From assembly GCF_012273015.1 (NCBI RefSeq), contig NZ_CP050954.1, forward strand, positions 2,954,001 through 3,018,000: a stretch of 64,000 nt of DNA, given 5' to 3'. This document shows, piece after piece, positions 43,002 to 50,979 of the stretch. The notes beneath the pieces are model-generated. The model did no database searches, had not been told where the DNA came from, and saw only the letters and a program-made list of their open reading frames with translations. Numbering within the stretch: position 1 is the first letter of the stretch; every line of letters begins with the position of its first letter. The position numbers and the translations under genes were made by a program. This DNA comes from Hymenobacter sp. BT18. Lineage in GTDB: Bacteria > Bacteroidota > Bacteroidia > Cytophagales > Hymenobacteraceae.

Positions 43002-43649
43002 ATGAGTTCATTCCCCAAATTCCGCCTGCTGCTGGCTACGGCCGCACTCACGCTCACCACGGTTACGGCCACGCTGGCCCAGACGGCTCCCCAGAAAATC
43101 GGCTACACCAACGTAGACTACGTGCTGAGCCAGATGCCCGAAAGCAAGCAGATTGAGTCGCAGCTGAAGGATTATAGCACCCAACTGGAAAACCAGCTGA
43201 AGGCCAAATACCAGGAGTATCAGACGAAGGGCGAAGCCTATCAGAAAGGTGCTGCTACGATGGCTGAGCCCGTACGCGCCGATAAAGAAAAGGAACTTCA
43301 GAGCCTGCAGCAGTCCATTCAGGAGTTCCAGCGCAATGCAGAAGCCTCCGTTCAACAGAAGCAACAGGCTTTGCTGAAGCCCGTGCTGGATAAGCTGCAG
43401 AAGAACATTGATGCCGTAGCGGATGAGAACGGCTACGCCTATGTGCTGAATTCGGACGCCGGCTACGGCACCACGCCCATCCTGCTGCACGGCCCGAAGG
43501 ATGGCGACATCTCGGACCTGGTGCTGAAAAAAATGGGCATTACCCCCGGTGCTGCGCCGGCTGCTGCGCCTACCGCCGCAAAGCCAGCGGCTCCGGCAGC
43601 TACTCCTGCTGCTACCAGCACCAAAACCAAGACGAAATCCAAGAAGTAA
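43002..43649 (+). CDS. OmpH/Skp family periplasmic chaperone, copy 2
   Basis: A 215-residue paralogue of the preceding gene. The ATG at 43002 (MSSFPKFRLLLATAALTLT) gives a signal peptide cleaved near TLAQ; the upstream in-frame TTG is less likely. IGYTNVDYVLSQMPESK and a coiled-coil Gln/Lys/Glu-rich tentacle follow, ending in an Ala/Pro/Lys-rich tail. Tandem Skp pairs next to bamA are standard in Bacteroidetes. A terminator lies 33 bp downstream. Confidence 0.92.
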   Translation: MSSFPKFRLLLATAALTLTTVTATLAQTAPQKIGYTNVDYVLSQMPESKQIESQLKDYSTQLENQLKAKYQEYQTKGEAYQKGAATMAEPVRADKEKELQSLQQSIQEFQRNAEASVQQKQQALLKPVLDKLQKNIDAVADENGYAYVLNSDAGYGTTPILLHGPKDGDISDLVLKKMGITPGAAPAAAPTAAKPAAPAATPAATSTKTKTKSKK

Positions 43650-43681
43650 TTACTGCTACCCACAGGGTAGTAGTAAAGCAG

Positions 43682-43717
43682 GAAAGCCGGAACCTCGTTC
43701 CGGCTTTCTTATTTTTG
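43682..43717 (+). terminator. Terminator whose tail overlaps a -7 promoter element
   Basis: A perfect 12-bp hairpin (gaaagccggaac and its inverse, 3-nt loop) is followed by ttatttttg. It closes the uppS-bamA-ompH operon. The octamer tatttttg (43710-43717) within the U-tract also fits TAnnTTTG and lies 22 bp before the ATG of the next gene. Confidence 0.85.
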
Positions 43718-43738
43718 CCCGGAGCCACCAGCGTAGTT

Positions 43739-44806
43739 ATGCAGCAAGAAGACGAAGACCTATTCACTGACGATTTGCTGCCCCTCGACGACGAGCAGGA
43801 CCCCGACGACGAACTATACGAGCATCACCGCATTCAGGCCGATAAGCGGCAGGAACTGCTGCGGCTCGACAAGTTCCTCATGAACCGGCTGCCGAATGCC
43901 TCCCGCACCAAGATACAGAACGCCATTCGGGCCGAAGCAGTCCAGGTAAATGAGCGGCCAGTGAAGTCGAACTACCGCGTGAAGCCCGGGGACGTAATTA
44001 CCATTACGCTGCCGGAGCCGCCGCGCGAGGGGAAAGTGGTGCCAGAGCCCATGGAGCTGGATATCCGCTACGAGGACGACTCCCTGCTGCTCGTAAACAA
44101 GCCTGCGGGCTTAGTGGTACACCCCGCTTACGGTAACTGGCAGGGCACCCTGGTAAACGGTCTGGCCTACCACTTCCAGCACCTGCCCACGGGCCGCAAC
44201 GGCGAGATTCGGCCGGGCCTAGTACATCGAATCGACAAGGATACCTCGGGCCTGCTGGTAATCGGGAAAACGGAGTGGGCCATGACCCACCTCTCGCAGC
44301 AGTTTTTCCACCATACCATTGAGCGCACTTACCTGGCGCTGGTATGGGGCGTACCCAAAGAAGAACAAGGCACCATTACGGGGCATATTGGCCGTAGCCT
44401 GAAGGACCGTAAGGTGCAAGCCGTGTACCCCGATGGTTCCTACGGTAAGCACGCCGTAACGCACTATAAAGTGCTCCAATCTTTCCGCCACGTGGCGCTG
44501 GTGCAGTGTAACCTGGAAACTGGTCGGACGCACCAGATCAGGGCGCACATGAAGCATATCGGGCATCCTTTGTTTTCCGATGCCACTTATGGGGGAGACA
44601 AGATTCTATACGGGCAGCGTACCGGCGCCTACAAGGACTTTGTAGAAAAAGTATTGGCGGTTATACCCCGGCAGGCGTTACACGCTAAATCCCTCGGGTT
44701 CGTGCATCCGGTTACGGGAGAAACCCTACACTTTGAGGCAGAGTTGCCCGCCGATTTCGAAGCCGCGCTGTTGAAATGGGCAGCTTACGCGGAGCAGGGA
44801 TACTAG
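43739..44806 (+). CDS. RluA/RluD family ribosomal large-subunit pseudouridine synthase
   Basis: Converts uridines in 23S rRNA to pseudouridine. An acidic N-terminal extension (about residues 1-35) precedes an S4 RNA-binding domain (LRLDKFLMNRLPNASRTKIQNAI). The catalytic domain has HRIDKDTSG, with nucleophile Asp166. The motif TGRTHQIRAHMKHIGHPLFSD is also conserved. The ATG at 43739 is preferred over an upstream in-frame start. The total of 355 residues matches RluD, but the site specificity (RluC/RluD/other) cannot be read from sequence. Followed by a strong terminator. Confidence 0.92.
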   Translation: MQQEDEDLFTDDLLPLDDEQDPDDELYEHHRIQADKRQELLRLDKFLMNRLPNASRTKIQNAIRAEAVQVNERPVKSNYRVKPGDVITITLPEPPREGKVVPEPMELDIRYEDDSLLLVNKPAGLVVHPAYGNWQGTLVNGLAYHFQHLPTGRNGEIRPGLVHRIDKDTSGLLVIGKTEWAMTHLSQQFFHHTIERTYLALVWGVPKEEQGTITGHIGRSLKDRKVQAVYPDGSYGKHAVTHYKVLQSFRHVALVQCNLETGRTHQIRAHMKHIGHPLFSDATYGGDKILYGQRTGAYKDFVEKVLAVIPRQALHAKSLGFVHPVTGETLHFEAELPADFEAALLKWAAYAEQGY

Positions 44807-44825
44807 GAGGGGGGCATGACTACAA

Positions 44826-44862
44826 AAAAAGGCCGCCTCGCAGTACGCGAGGCGGCCTTTTT
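44826..44862. terminator. Bidirectional rho-independent terminator
   Basis: A perfect 16-bp stem (aaaaaggccgcctcgc and its inverse) with a 5-nt loop lies between the convergent pseudouridine synthase and TPR genes. A and T tracts on both sides allow action on both strands. Confidence 0.93.
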
Positions 44863-44882
44863 AGCAAACAGGCAGATGGAAA

Positions 44883-46484
44883 TTACTTCCGCTTAACGGG
44901 AGCCTTGGCCGGCGCCTTGCGCGTAATTTCGTTGATGGCCGTCGTTACCTGGCCATCGGCGGGGTCCAGCGTTTTGGCTGCCTGCCAGTAGGGCAGTGAA
45001 GCCGCTTTGTCGCCTTTCTGGTAGTAATAGTAGCCAAGGTACTTGTTGGCTTCTACCATGCCATCCTTATACTTAGTAGGGTCATTGGCCAGTTCCAGGT
45101 ACTTCTCGTAGTAAGGCTTAGCCGCACCCTGCTTAGAGTCTGGGTCCAGGTTAGCGTTAGCACGGGCCCGCATCAGGTAGCCGGGGATGTAGTCAGGCTT
45201 CGCGGTCGTAATCACACCGTAGAGGCTGTCTGCCTGGGCGTATTGCTTGTTGAACTCGTAAGCCCGGGCCAGGTATACTTTGTTGGTCAGGGTTTCAGGG
45301 TTCTTCTTCGCAATGGCGCTATAGGTTTTGATGGCCATCGGATAGTTCTTCGAAGCCAGATAAGCCTGCGCTAAGTCGCCCTGCAATTCATCAGCCTTGG
45401 TCGGGTCATTCTTGATGGCCTTCTCAATAGTGGCAATGCCTTCCTGCGTACGGCCGGCTTTGGCCAGCATCTTCCCGTAGTACACGTAGTCTTCGGTGAT
45501 GAGCTTGTCGGCCGGTACCATTTTCATGTAGGCATCCATAGCCGCCAGAGCCTCTTCATTCTTGCCCGTTTCGTAGAGCGAGTAAGCCTGCAAACGATTC
45601 ATCGTTACATTCTTGGGGTCGCGCTGCAGAATGGTCTGCACCTCCGTCAGTGCCTCGGGGTACTTCTTGGTCAGGAACAGGAACGAAGCATACTTAGCTT
45701 GCGTGCTCGGCGTATTCTCCGCCATGTCGCGGTACTTCTGGAAAGTGCTCAGGGCATCGTCGTACTTGCCAACGAAGTAGTACATTTCGCCAAGCTCGCG
45801 GTAAGCAGGAGCGAAGTTGGGGTCCAGAATTGTCGTTTTCTGGAAGGCGTCACGAGCACCGTTGTAGTTGCGCGAGCGTACGTTCAGCTGGCCTTTGCGG
45901 TAGTAAGCGGTTACGTTATTGGGGTCAGCCAAGATGGCACGCTCGTAGCTGTTCATGGCTTCGCCGCCACCGTTGTCCTGCTTCAGGTAGATGTCGCCGA
46001 TCAGGTTCATGATGCGCGGATCATCCTTCTTGTTGAGCTTGTTGGCCAACGTCAGGTACTCCAGGGCTTTGCCATTGTCTTTGGAACCCGACTCGGCATA
46101 GGCCTGTCCTACCTGAATCAGGGTTTCCTTGTCTTTCGACTTGGTGGCTTTTACGGCTTGGTCGAACTGAATCTGCGCTTCGGCGTTTTTGCCTTGTGCC
46201 AGAAAAGCGCGTCCCGTCGCAATCAGCGACTGCGGAGATTTAGAAGCGCTGGCCGACTGCGTGAAGAAATAAGCGGCCGAATCAGGCTTTTCCATTTTCT
46301 GGTACAAACGGCCCAGCTCGAAAGCGGCTTCGGGGGTCTGACCTTGACCCAGCTGGCGCCGGGCATCACTGTAGCGCTCCAGCTCAATGGCTTTCTGAGC
46401 GCCAGCTACGTTCTGCGCCACGGCAGCCGTGGTGCTGACGGACAAAGCAACGAGGAGGGAAAGCTTCCAGGGCTTGAACTTCAT
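44883..46484 (-). CDS. Periplasmic tetratricopeptide-repeat protein
   Basis: A 533-residue exported protein with a signal peptide (MKFKPWKLSLLVALSVSTTAAVAQ) followed almost entirely by TPR helices, with about a dozen repeats by eye. Examples are AAFELGRLYQKMEKPDSAAYFF and TAYYRKGQLNVRSRNYNGARDAF. The C-terminus is basic (KAPAKAPVKRK). It is the last gene of the minus-strand TonB/ExbBD run, after the PstS-like lipoprotein. This order recurs in the phylum, suggesting a scaffold role in the envelope. Partner unknown. Confidence 0.85.
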   Translation of the reverse strand: MKFKPWKLSLLVALSVSTTAAVAQNVAGAQKAIELERYSDARRQLGQGQTPEAAFELGRLYQKMEKPDSAAYFFTQSASASKSPQSLIATGRAFLAQGKNAEAQIQFDQAVKATKSKDKETLIQVGQAYAESGSKDNGKALEYLTLANKLNKKDDPRIMNLIGDIYLKQDNGGGEAMNSYERAILADPNNVTAYYRKGQLNVRSRNYNGARDAFQKTTILDPNFAPAYRELGEMYYFVGKYDDALSTFQKYRDMAENTPSTQAKYASFLFLTKKYPEALTEVQTILQRDPKNVTMNRLQAYSLYETGKNEEALAAMDAYMKMVPADKLITEDYVYYGKMLAKAGRTQEGIATIEKAIKNDPTKADELQGDLAQAYLASKNYPMAIKTYSAIAKKNPETLTNKVYLARAYEFNKQYAQADSLYGVITTAKPDYIPGYLMRARANANLDPDSKQGAAKPYYEKYLELANDPTKYKDGMVEANKYLGYYYYQKGDKAASLPYWQAAKTLDPADGQVTTAINEITRKAPAKAPVKRK

Positions 46485-46535
46485 GTGCGAAAAATTAAAT
46501 GAAAGCGTAAGAAAAAAAGTGAGTAGGGAGCAAGT

Positions 46536-47504
46536 TTAATTGGATTTCGTCGTCACGATTCGCGTCTGGCCCACCGCCGGCATCAAGCCGGATTTGAGAA
46601 TGATGAGCTGCCCTTTCGTCCCCGCAACGAAGGAGGCAAAACCGGTGCCAAGTCCTGCGCGGGCCTCCCGGCTGATGACGTATACGTTGCGGCGGAGCGG
46701 ATATGTTTTCAGAGCCAGATAGGCCTGATAGGGCTGCACGTAGTCCTCTGTGCTGGTAGGGGCTGCCGAGGTACTGATGCCAACAACGCGCACCCGCCGT
46801 AAAAAACTTTGAACGGAGGCATCATCCCGGTCACTGATCCAGTTCACGCCGATTACCCCAATGGCGTTGGTGTGGGTAGCAACGTAATCCAGAAGCGCCG
46901 GGTTCGATTTGGAAGCAAATGACTTTTTGGTCAGCGCGGCTCCGCGCGTAACGGAGTCCTGTACATACCGGCTGGTGCTGGAGTTGTTTGAATCGAAGAC
47001 CACGGTAATATCGCCTAGCTTACTACCGCGGTTGATTTGCTGCCATTGCGTGGCCTTGCCCGTAAAGATGTCCCGTAACTGTGCCATCGTCAGCAGGGAG
47101 TCCGCGTTGGCGGGGTTGACGATAATGGCAAGGGCATCAGTGGCAACATGCGTTGTGCGCGGAATCAGCTTCAGCCGCTCAAAGTGCGTTTTCTCAGCCG
47201 CTGTCAGTTCCCGGGATACAATGGCCACCCGCACTTTGTCGTTCAGCAACGCCTCCATGGCATCGGCTTCCGGCACGTACTGCGGTTTCACCTTGGCATA
47301 TTGGTACAGCTGCTGAAACGTGTCAACGTGTGATTTTACGATGGGTTCAAACGTAGCGTCAACAGCAATCTTCAATACCCCACTGGTGGGTGTATCATCA
47401 ATGGTCTCGGCCGTAGGTGGGTTTCCTCCATTGCAGCTACCCAACAGCAAGCCTGCCAGCAAGAACGCCCCTGCTGGCAGGAGCAGCGTGTTACTCTTCA
47501 TCAT
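46536..47504 (-). CDS. PstS-like substrate-binding lipoprotein
   Basis: A periplasmic solute-binding protein of the phosphate-binding PstS group. The signal peptide ends in a lipobox LLGSC with Cys24 as the lipid site. The fold has PBP-like repeats: VLKIAVDATFEPIVKSHVD, the DALAIIVNPAN strand and the conserved LRDIFTGKATQWQQIN. There is no phosphate permease (pstCAB) nearby, so the binding partner is probably not a classical ABC importer. Its start overlaps the previous small gene by 14 bp (translational coupling). Sits in the TonB-ExbBD run. Confidence 0.85.
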   Translation of the reverse strand: MMKSNTLLLPAGAFLLAGLLLGSCNGGNPPTAETIDDTPTSGVLKIAVDATFEPIVKSHVDTFQQLYQYAKVKPQYVPEADAMEALLNDKVRVAIVSRELTAAEKTHFERLKLIPRTTHVATDALAIIVNPANADSLLTMAQLRDIFTGKATQWQQINRGSKLGDITVVFDSNNSSTSRYVQDSVTRGAALTKKSFASKSNPALLDYVATHTNAIGVIGVNWISDRDDASVQSFLRRVRVVGISTSAAPTSTEDYVQPYQAYLALKTYPLRRNVYVISREARAGLGTGFASFVAGTKGQLIILKSGLMPAVGQTRIVTTKSN

Positions 47505-47739
47505 TTTTGCCGGTTATAACCCGATAGTTGCGAACAAATCTAATGATTCCGTACAGGATGAACACCCCACCCAAAATCCGACGCGGCGTGGGAGGGAGCG
47601 AAAAGATAGAAACTGCTGAAAGCAGCAGGTAAAGCCCCAAGGCTATGTAGACACAGGCCATAAACAGCACAAAGTAGCGCGTCAGGCGTTGGGGGTTACT
47701 CTGGCCCAGCCGTTCGCGGGCAGGTCGTCGGTCAAGCAT
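47491..47739 (-). CDS. Small two-helix membrane protein
   Basis: An 82-residue protein with two hydrophobic segments (YFVLFMACVYIALGLYLLL and ILGGVFILYGIIRFV), both ends charged. Conserved in position between TonB and the PstS-like gene in related genomes as far as I recall; the family name is unknown to me. ATG at 47739, with a TACCTTTG-like element on the minus strand at 47775-47782. Its stop overlaps the start of the lipoprotein gene, so the two are translated together. Confidence 0.75.
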   Translation of the reverse strand: MLDRRPARERLGQSNPQRLTRYFVLFMACVYIALGLYLLLSAVSIFSLPPTPRRILGGVFILYGIIRFVRNYRVITGKNDEE

Positions 47740-47774
47740 GGGGGGGAAAGTAGAGGCGAAAAGGCTTAAACGTA

Positions 47775-47782
47775 CAAAGGTA
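47775..47782 (-). promoter_or_regulatory. Candidate -7 element before the small membrane-protein gene
   Basis: Minus-strand tacctttg matches TAnnTTTG 36 bp before the ATG at 47739. No good -33 ttg at the expected distance, so this is a partial match. It would start a separate transcript for the small protein, the lipoprotein and the TPR gene. Confidence 0.45.
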
Positions 47783-47840
47783 GCCAGATGGTTGGTTGCG
47801 AAGCTGCGGGCTTATTTTGCCCCATCCTGGCTGGCACAAA

Positions 47841-47877
47841 AGCGCCCTTCGTTTCCAATTAGGCAACGAAGGGCGCT
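47841..47877 (-). terminator. Terminator after the second tonB-like gene
   Basis: A perfect 13-bp stem (agcgcccttcgtt and its inverse) with an 11-nt loop lies 20 bp beyond the tonB-like stop on the minus strand, followed by a short T-rich run (gcgcttttgtg). Confidence 0.85.
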
Positions 47878-47897
47878 AACTAAGGCTGCCGCGGCCT

Positions 47898-48719
47898 TTA
47901 TTGAAACTGAAACGTAATCGGCAGCGTGAAGCGCACGGGTACAGCGCGGCCGCCCTGCTGCCCGGGCGACCAGTGGGGCATGTTTCTGATAACGCGGCTG
48001 GCTTCTTCTTCTGTGCCATAGCCCAGCCCTTTCAGCACTTCCACGTCCATTACCTCCCCGGAAGCACTCACAGTGAACGAAACAAATACCCGCCCGGAAA
48101 CCTGGTTGCGCAGGGCCAGGGAAGGGTAGTGCAGGTGCTTGCGGAAATATTCTCCCAGGGCCTTCTCGCCGCCAACGAAAGAGGGCATTACTTCGGCGGT
48201 TAAGAAAGGCTTGGGCGGAGCTACCACCGCTGGGGCAGCCTTGCCGGAATCGGAGCCGGAGGAGGTGCCGTAGCCCGAGCCAGGTTGAGCTACTGGCCCT
48301 ACCTGCGTACCCTCCGGCAAGTCAGCGAAGCTACTGGTAGTGGGCGTTACTGGTTTAATATCCGGCTTGGTGACCAATTCATCGGGCTTCACGGTAGGCA
48401 CGATTTCGTCGGGCGGACGCACTACGGGCGGCGCCACGGCTGGCCGGACGGCCATCTTTGGCTGCGGAATTACGGGGTCAATAAGTGTCATCGGAGGGTG
48501 TACTACAGTGACTGTAGGTGCCACCATCGGCTCAGGATCTAGGTACTGCACCAGCAGGGGCGTAGCAATTAATAGCAAAAATAAAGCCGTGGCAATAATG
48601 ACGGCCCGCTGGAGGTGCCGTTGGTAAAGCTGCCGGATGACGAAGGCGCCATAGGCCTTGTTGCGCCCTTCGAACACAATGTCGTCGAGCGAAGCGGTGA
48701 GCAGGTTGAGCGTGGACAT
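47898..48719 (-). CDS. Energy transducer TonB family protein, copy 2
   Basis: A 273-residue TonB-type protein. The N-terminus LNLLTASLDDIVFEGRNKAYGAFV is the Bacteroidetes TonB leader; one membrane helix follows (AVIIATALFLLLIATPLLV, about residues 38-57), then a Pro/Val-rich periplasmic spacer. The C-terminal TonB domain (about residues 180-273) has HYPSLALRNQVSGRVFVSFTV. It spans the periplasm to energise TonB-dependent receptors. A terminator separates it from the first tonB-like gene, so it may have its own promoter. Confidence 0.92.
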   Translation of the reverse strand: MSTLNLLTASLDDIVFEGRNKAYGAFVIRQLYQRHLQRAVIIATALFLLLIATPLLVQYLDPEPMVAPTVTVVHPPMTLIDPVIPQPKMAVRPAVAPPVVRPPDEIVPTVKPDELVTKPDIKPVTPTTSSFADLPEGTQVGPVAQPGSGYGTSSGSDSGKAAPAVVAPPKPFLTAEVMPSFVGGEKALGEYFRKHLHYPSLALRNQVSGRVFVSFTVSASGEVMDVEVLKGLGYGTEEEASRVIRNMPHWSPGQQGGRAVPVRFTLPITFQFQ

Positions 48720-48878
48720 AGGTGGTATAGGTTAAAGGTGAACGGAATGCTGCACGAATAATTTCCAAGCCAACCAACTCACATTCAGAACCCTATCTGG
48801 CTTTCAAGAACAAAACGCCTAGCCCTGACCATCTAGTATAGGGTTGCGTATATTTTTTTCGACGGAAAAAGACAACAA

Positions 48879-48914
48879 AAAACCCGAACCAAGCCGGAGC
48901 TTGATTCGGGTTTT
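48879..48914 (-). terminator. Terminator between the two tonB-like genes
   Basis: A 16-bp stem (aaaacccgaaccaagc against its inverse, one mismatch that is a G-U wobble on the minus-strand RNA) with a 4-nt loop, about 25 bp after the stop of the first tonB-like gene and followed by a T-rich run. Confidence 0.87.
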
Positions 48915-48938
48915 AGCCTGGCCGAAGCCGAGTGGTAG

Positions 48939-49766
48939 TTACTTGATGGCGAAAGTTACCGGTACCGTAAACGATACGCTAACTGCCCGACCATTCTGCT
49001 TACCGGGAGCGAAGCGGGGCAGCGTCTTGATTACGCGCACAGCTTCTTCGTCGGTACCGCCGCCTAGGGGCTTTGTAACCTTTACATCGGTTACGCTGCC
49101 ATCGGGGCCTACGGTGAAGTTCACGAACACCTTGCCTTCAATCTGGTTGCGCAGGGCAAGAGCAGGATAGCGGATGTTTTTACCGATGTACTGCAGCAGG
49201 GCCTCTTGGCCACCGGGGAACACCGGCATCTGCTCTACATAGGTATAGACTTTCTGCTCTACTACTTCGGCTACTACTTTGTCGCCATCGCCCTCAAGGC
49301 CTGCCAGATCGTTCGGGTTATCCGTGTTACCCTTCACCGTTACGGTGGCCACTACCTTGTCTTCCAGCTCTTTCTGATCTGGAATTTCCTCCACTTTGCG
49401 GACTTCTTCATCTTTCTTTACAACCGGAGGTGTAAACTTGATGGTCGTCAGCTTAGGTGGTGGGGGTGGTGGCGCCTCGGGTGGCGGTGGGGGTGGTGGG
49501 GGTTTGGTCTCGTCCAGGGGAGGTGCATCCATCAGGACGTTTTCCTTCAGCATTTTGTCGTCTTCCACCACGTCGTTGCTGCTGAACATCCGCGCCAGAA
49601 GCGGGAAGGTTACCAGCAAAGCGAAGAGGGCAACGGCAATGAGAAGGGCGCGCGTGACGTGCTTGTTGTACAAGCGCCGCAGCACATACGCACCGTAGGC
49701 CTTATTACGGCCTTCAAATACGATGTCGTTGAGGCTGGCCTGCGCTAGCTGTGCGTTATCCATCAT
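48939..49766 (-). CDS. Energy transducer TonB family protein, copy 1
   Basis: A 275-residue TonB-type protein. The leader LNDIVFEGRNKAYGAYVLRRLY resembles that of copy 2. One membrane helix (ALLIAVALFALLVTFPLL) precedes a Pro-rich spacer with a run of about ten prolines near residues 100-120, then the TonB C-terminal domain (RYPALALRNQIEGKVFVNFTV). ATG at 49766 overlaps the exbD stop by 4 bp (ATGA), indicating translational coupling to the proton-channel genes. The two TonBs may serve different receptors. Confidence 0.94.
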   Translation of the reverse strand: MMDNAQLAQASLNDIVFEGRNKAYGAYVLRRLYNKHVTRALLIAVALFALLVTFPLLARMFSSNDVVEDDKMLKENVLMDAPPLDETKPPPPPPPPEAPPPPPPKLTTIKFTPPVVKKDEEVRKVEEIPDQKELEDKVVATVTVKGNTDNPNDLAGLEGDGDKVVAEVVEQKVYTYVEQMPVFPGGQEALLQYIGKNIRYPALALRNQIEGKVFVNFTVGPDGSVTDVKVTKPLGGGTDEEAVRVIKTLPRFAPGKQNGRAVSVSFTVPVTFAIK

Positions 49767-50284
49767 AAGCCGGAGGATGCAATAAGTTCAGTATCAACTT
49801 TCGAAATGGGCACCAGCGCGTACTTTTTCTGGTCGGTGATGTTCATTTCATCCAGGATGTCCACCATGTTCTTATAGTTGGACTTGTCATCCGGCTTGAT
49901 CAGCACCACCGTTTTAGGGTTTTGCCGCTGCCGTTGCAGCAGTACTTTCCGAATGCCGTTAGCATCGTAGCTCGAAAGCTTGAGCTCTGGCTTCGTGGTG
50001 GCGTCCGCCAGCCCTTCGTAGTAGTACAGCTTGTTGTTCTCACCCATCAGGATGGTGAAGGCATCCGAGGCTTTCAGCTCCGAACGCTCTTCCGGGTTCT
50101 TTTCCTTCACGGGCATCGTCACCTGCATCACGTTCGGTTTGTTGAACGTGGTCGTGAGCATGAAGAAGGTCAGAAGCAGGAAGGCCAAATCCACCATGGG
50201 AGTCATGTCGATTTTGGTCGACATTTTTTTGGCCCGCTTCTTACCTCCTTTACCGGAGTCGGCTTGTTGTTGTATTTCTGCCAT
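49763..50284 (-). CDS. ExbD/TolR family biopolymer transporter, copy 2
   Basis: A 173-residue proton-motive-force coupling protein. A basic N-terminus precedes one membrane helix with IDMTPMVDLAFLLLTFFML, in which Asp32 is the conserved protonatable residue. A periplasmic domain fills the rest. It is 10 bp after the previous exbD gene and overlaps tonB by 4 bp. Two tandem exbD genes of different length are the norm in Bacteroidetes. Confidence 0.95.
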   Translation of the reverse strand: MAEIQQQADSGKGGKKRAKKMSTKIDMTPMVDLAFLLLTFFMLTTTFNKPNVMQVTMPVKEKNPEERSELKASDAFTILMGENNKLYYYEGLADATTKPELKLSSYDANGIRKVLLQRQRQNPKTVVLIKPDDKSNYKNMVDILDEMNITDQKKYALVPISKVDTELIASSGL

Positions 50285-50294
50285 GTCGCTGCGC

Positions 50295-50918
50295 TTATCG
50301 GCTCACTACCGGCTTGTTTTCCAAGTCGGTGATGAGATTGAAACGGTTGATGTTCTTGTTCTGCAACAGCTGGATTACTCTTCTTACCGTGGCAACATCG
50401 GCGTCATTATCACCTTTGATGGCAATAAAGGTGGGCTTTTTTACCGCGTCCATGTTAGCTTGGCGCGCGGTCATTACCCAGTCGATGAGCTGCACCGTGT
50501 CGGCTTCGGAAAGCAGACCGGGCTGCTTTACCTCTTTGCGCTTCTCCGTGCTCATATCGAGCAAAGAGCCGAGCTGCTGAACCGGTACGCCAAAGCTGTT
50601 GAGGCCACCAAAGGCGCGCTTTTGCTTTTCGGTGAACGAAACGCCGTACTTGGCGCCCATCCGGTCGAGCAGCAGAGCCCGCGCTTTGTCGCTTTCCAGC
50701 CCGAAGAACACGCGCTTATCCTTGTCGATGAGGAGGCGGATAACGTTGCTTTCCGGCAGCTTGATTTCCGAGGTAGAGGAGGGAGTATCCACTATCACCA
50801 CTTCCTCGGGGGCAAACTTGGTGGTGAGCATGAAGAACGTCACCAGCAGGAAGGCCAGGTCCACCATCGGGGTCATATCCAGCGAAGGGGACGTTCTATG
50901 GGGCTTTACTTTAGGCAT
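50295..50918 (-). CDS. ExbD/TolR family biopolymer transporter, copy 1
   Basis: A 207-residue ExbD-type protein. The membrane helix begins LDMTPMVDLAFLLVTFFML with the conserved Asp20. The periplasmic domain is longer than in the second copy and includes VVTVRRVIQLLQNKNINRF-like and FIAIKGDNDADVATVRRV segments. Part of the exbB-exbD-exbD-tonB operon, 61 bp downstream of exbB. Function in energy coupling follows from the family. Confidence 0.94.
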   Translation of the reverse strand: MPKVKPHRTSPSLDMTPMVDLAFLLVTFFMLTTKFAPEEVVIVDTPSSTSEIKLPESNVIRLLIDKDKRVFFGLESDKARALLLDRMGAKYGVSFTEKQKRAFGGLNSFGVPVQQLGSLLDMSTEKRKEVKQPGLLSEADTVQLIDWVMTARQANMDAVKKPTFIAIKGDNDADVATVRRVIQLLQNKNINRFNLITDLENKPVVSR

Positions 50919-50979
50919 TTCTTGCGTGGTTTTATTCAGACAACGAGACTTACTGAGGCGTTATTGCGCTAACCGCAAA

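Noticed and set aside
45699-46502. Plus-strand open frame of 267 codons opposite the TPR gene
   Set aside because: The minus strand encodes a signal peptide and regular TPR helices; the plus-strand translation has no domain.
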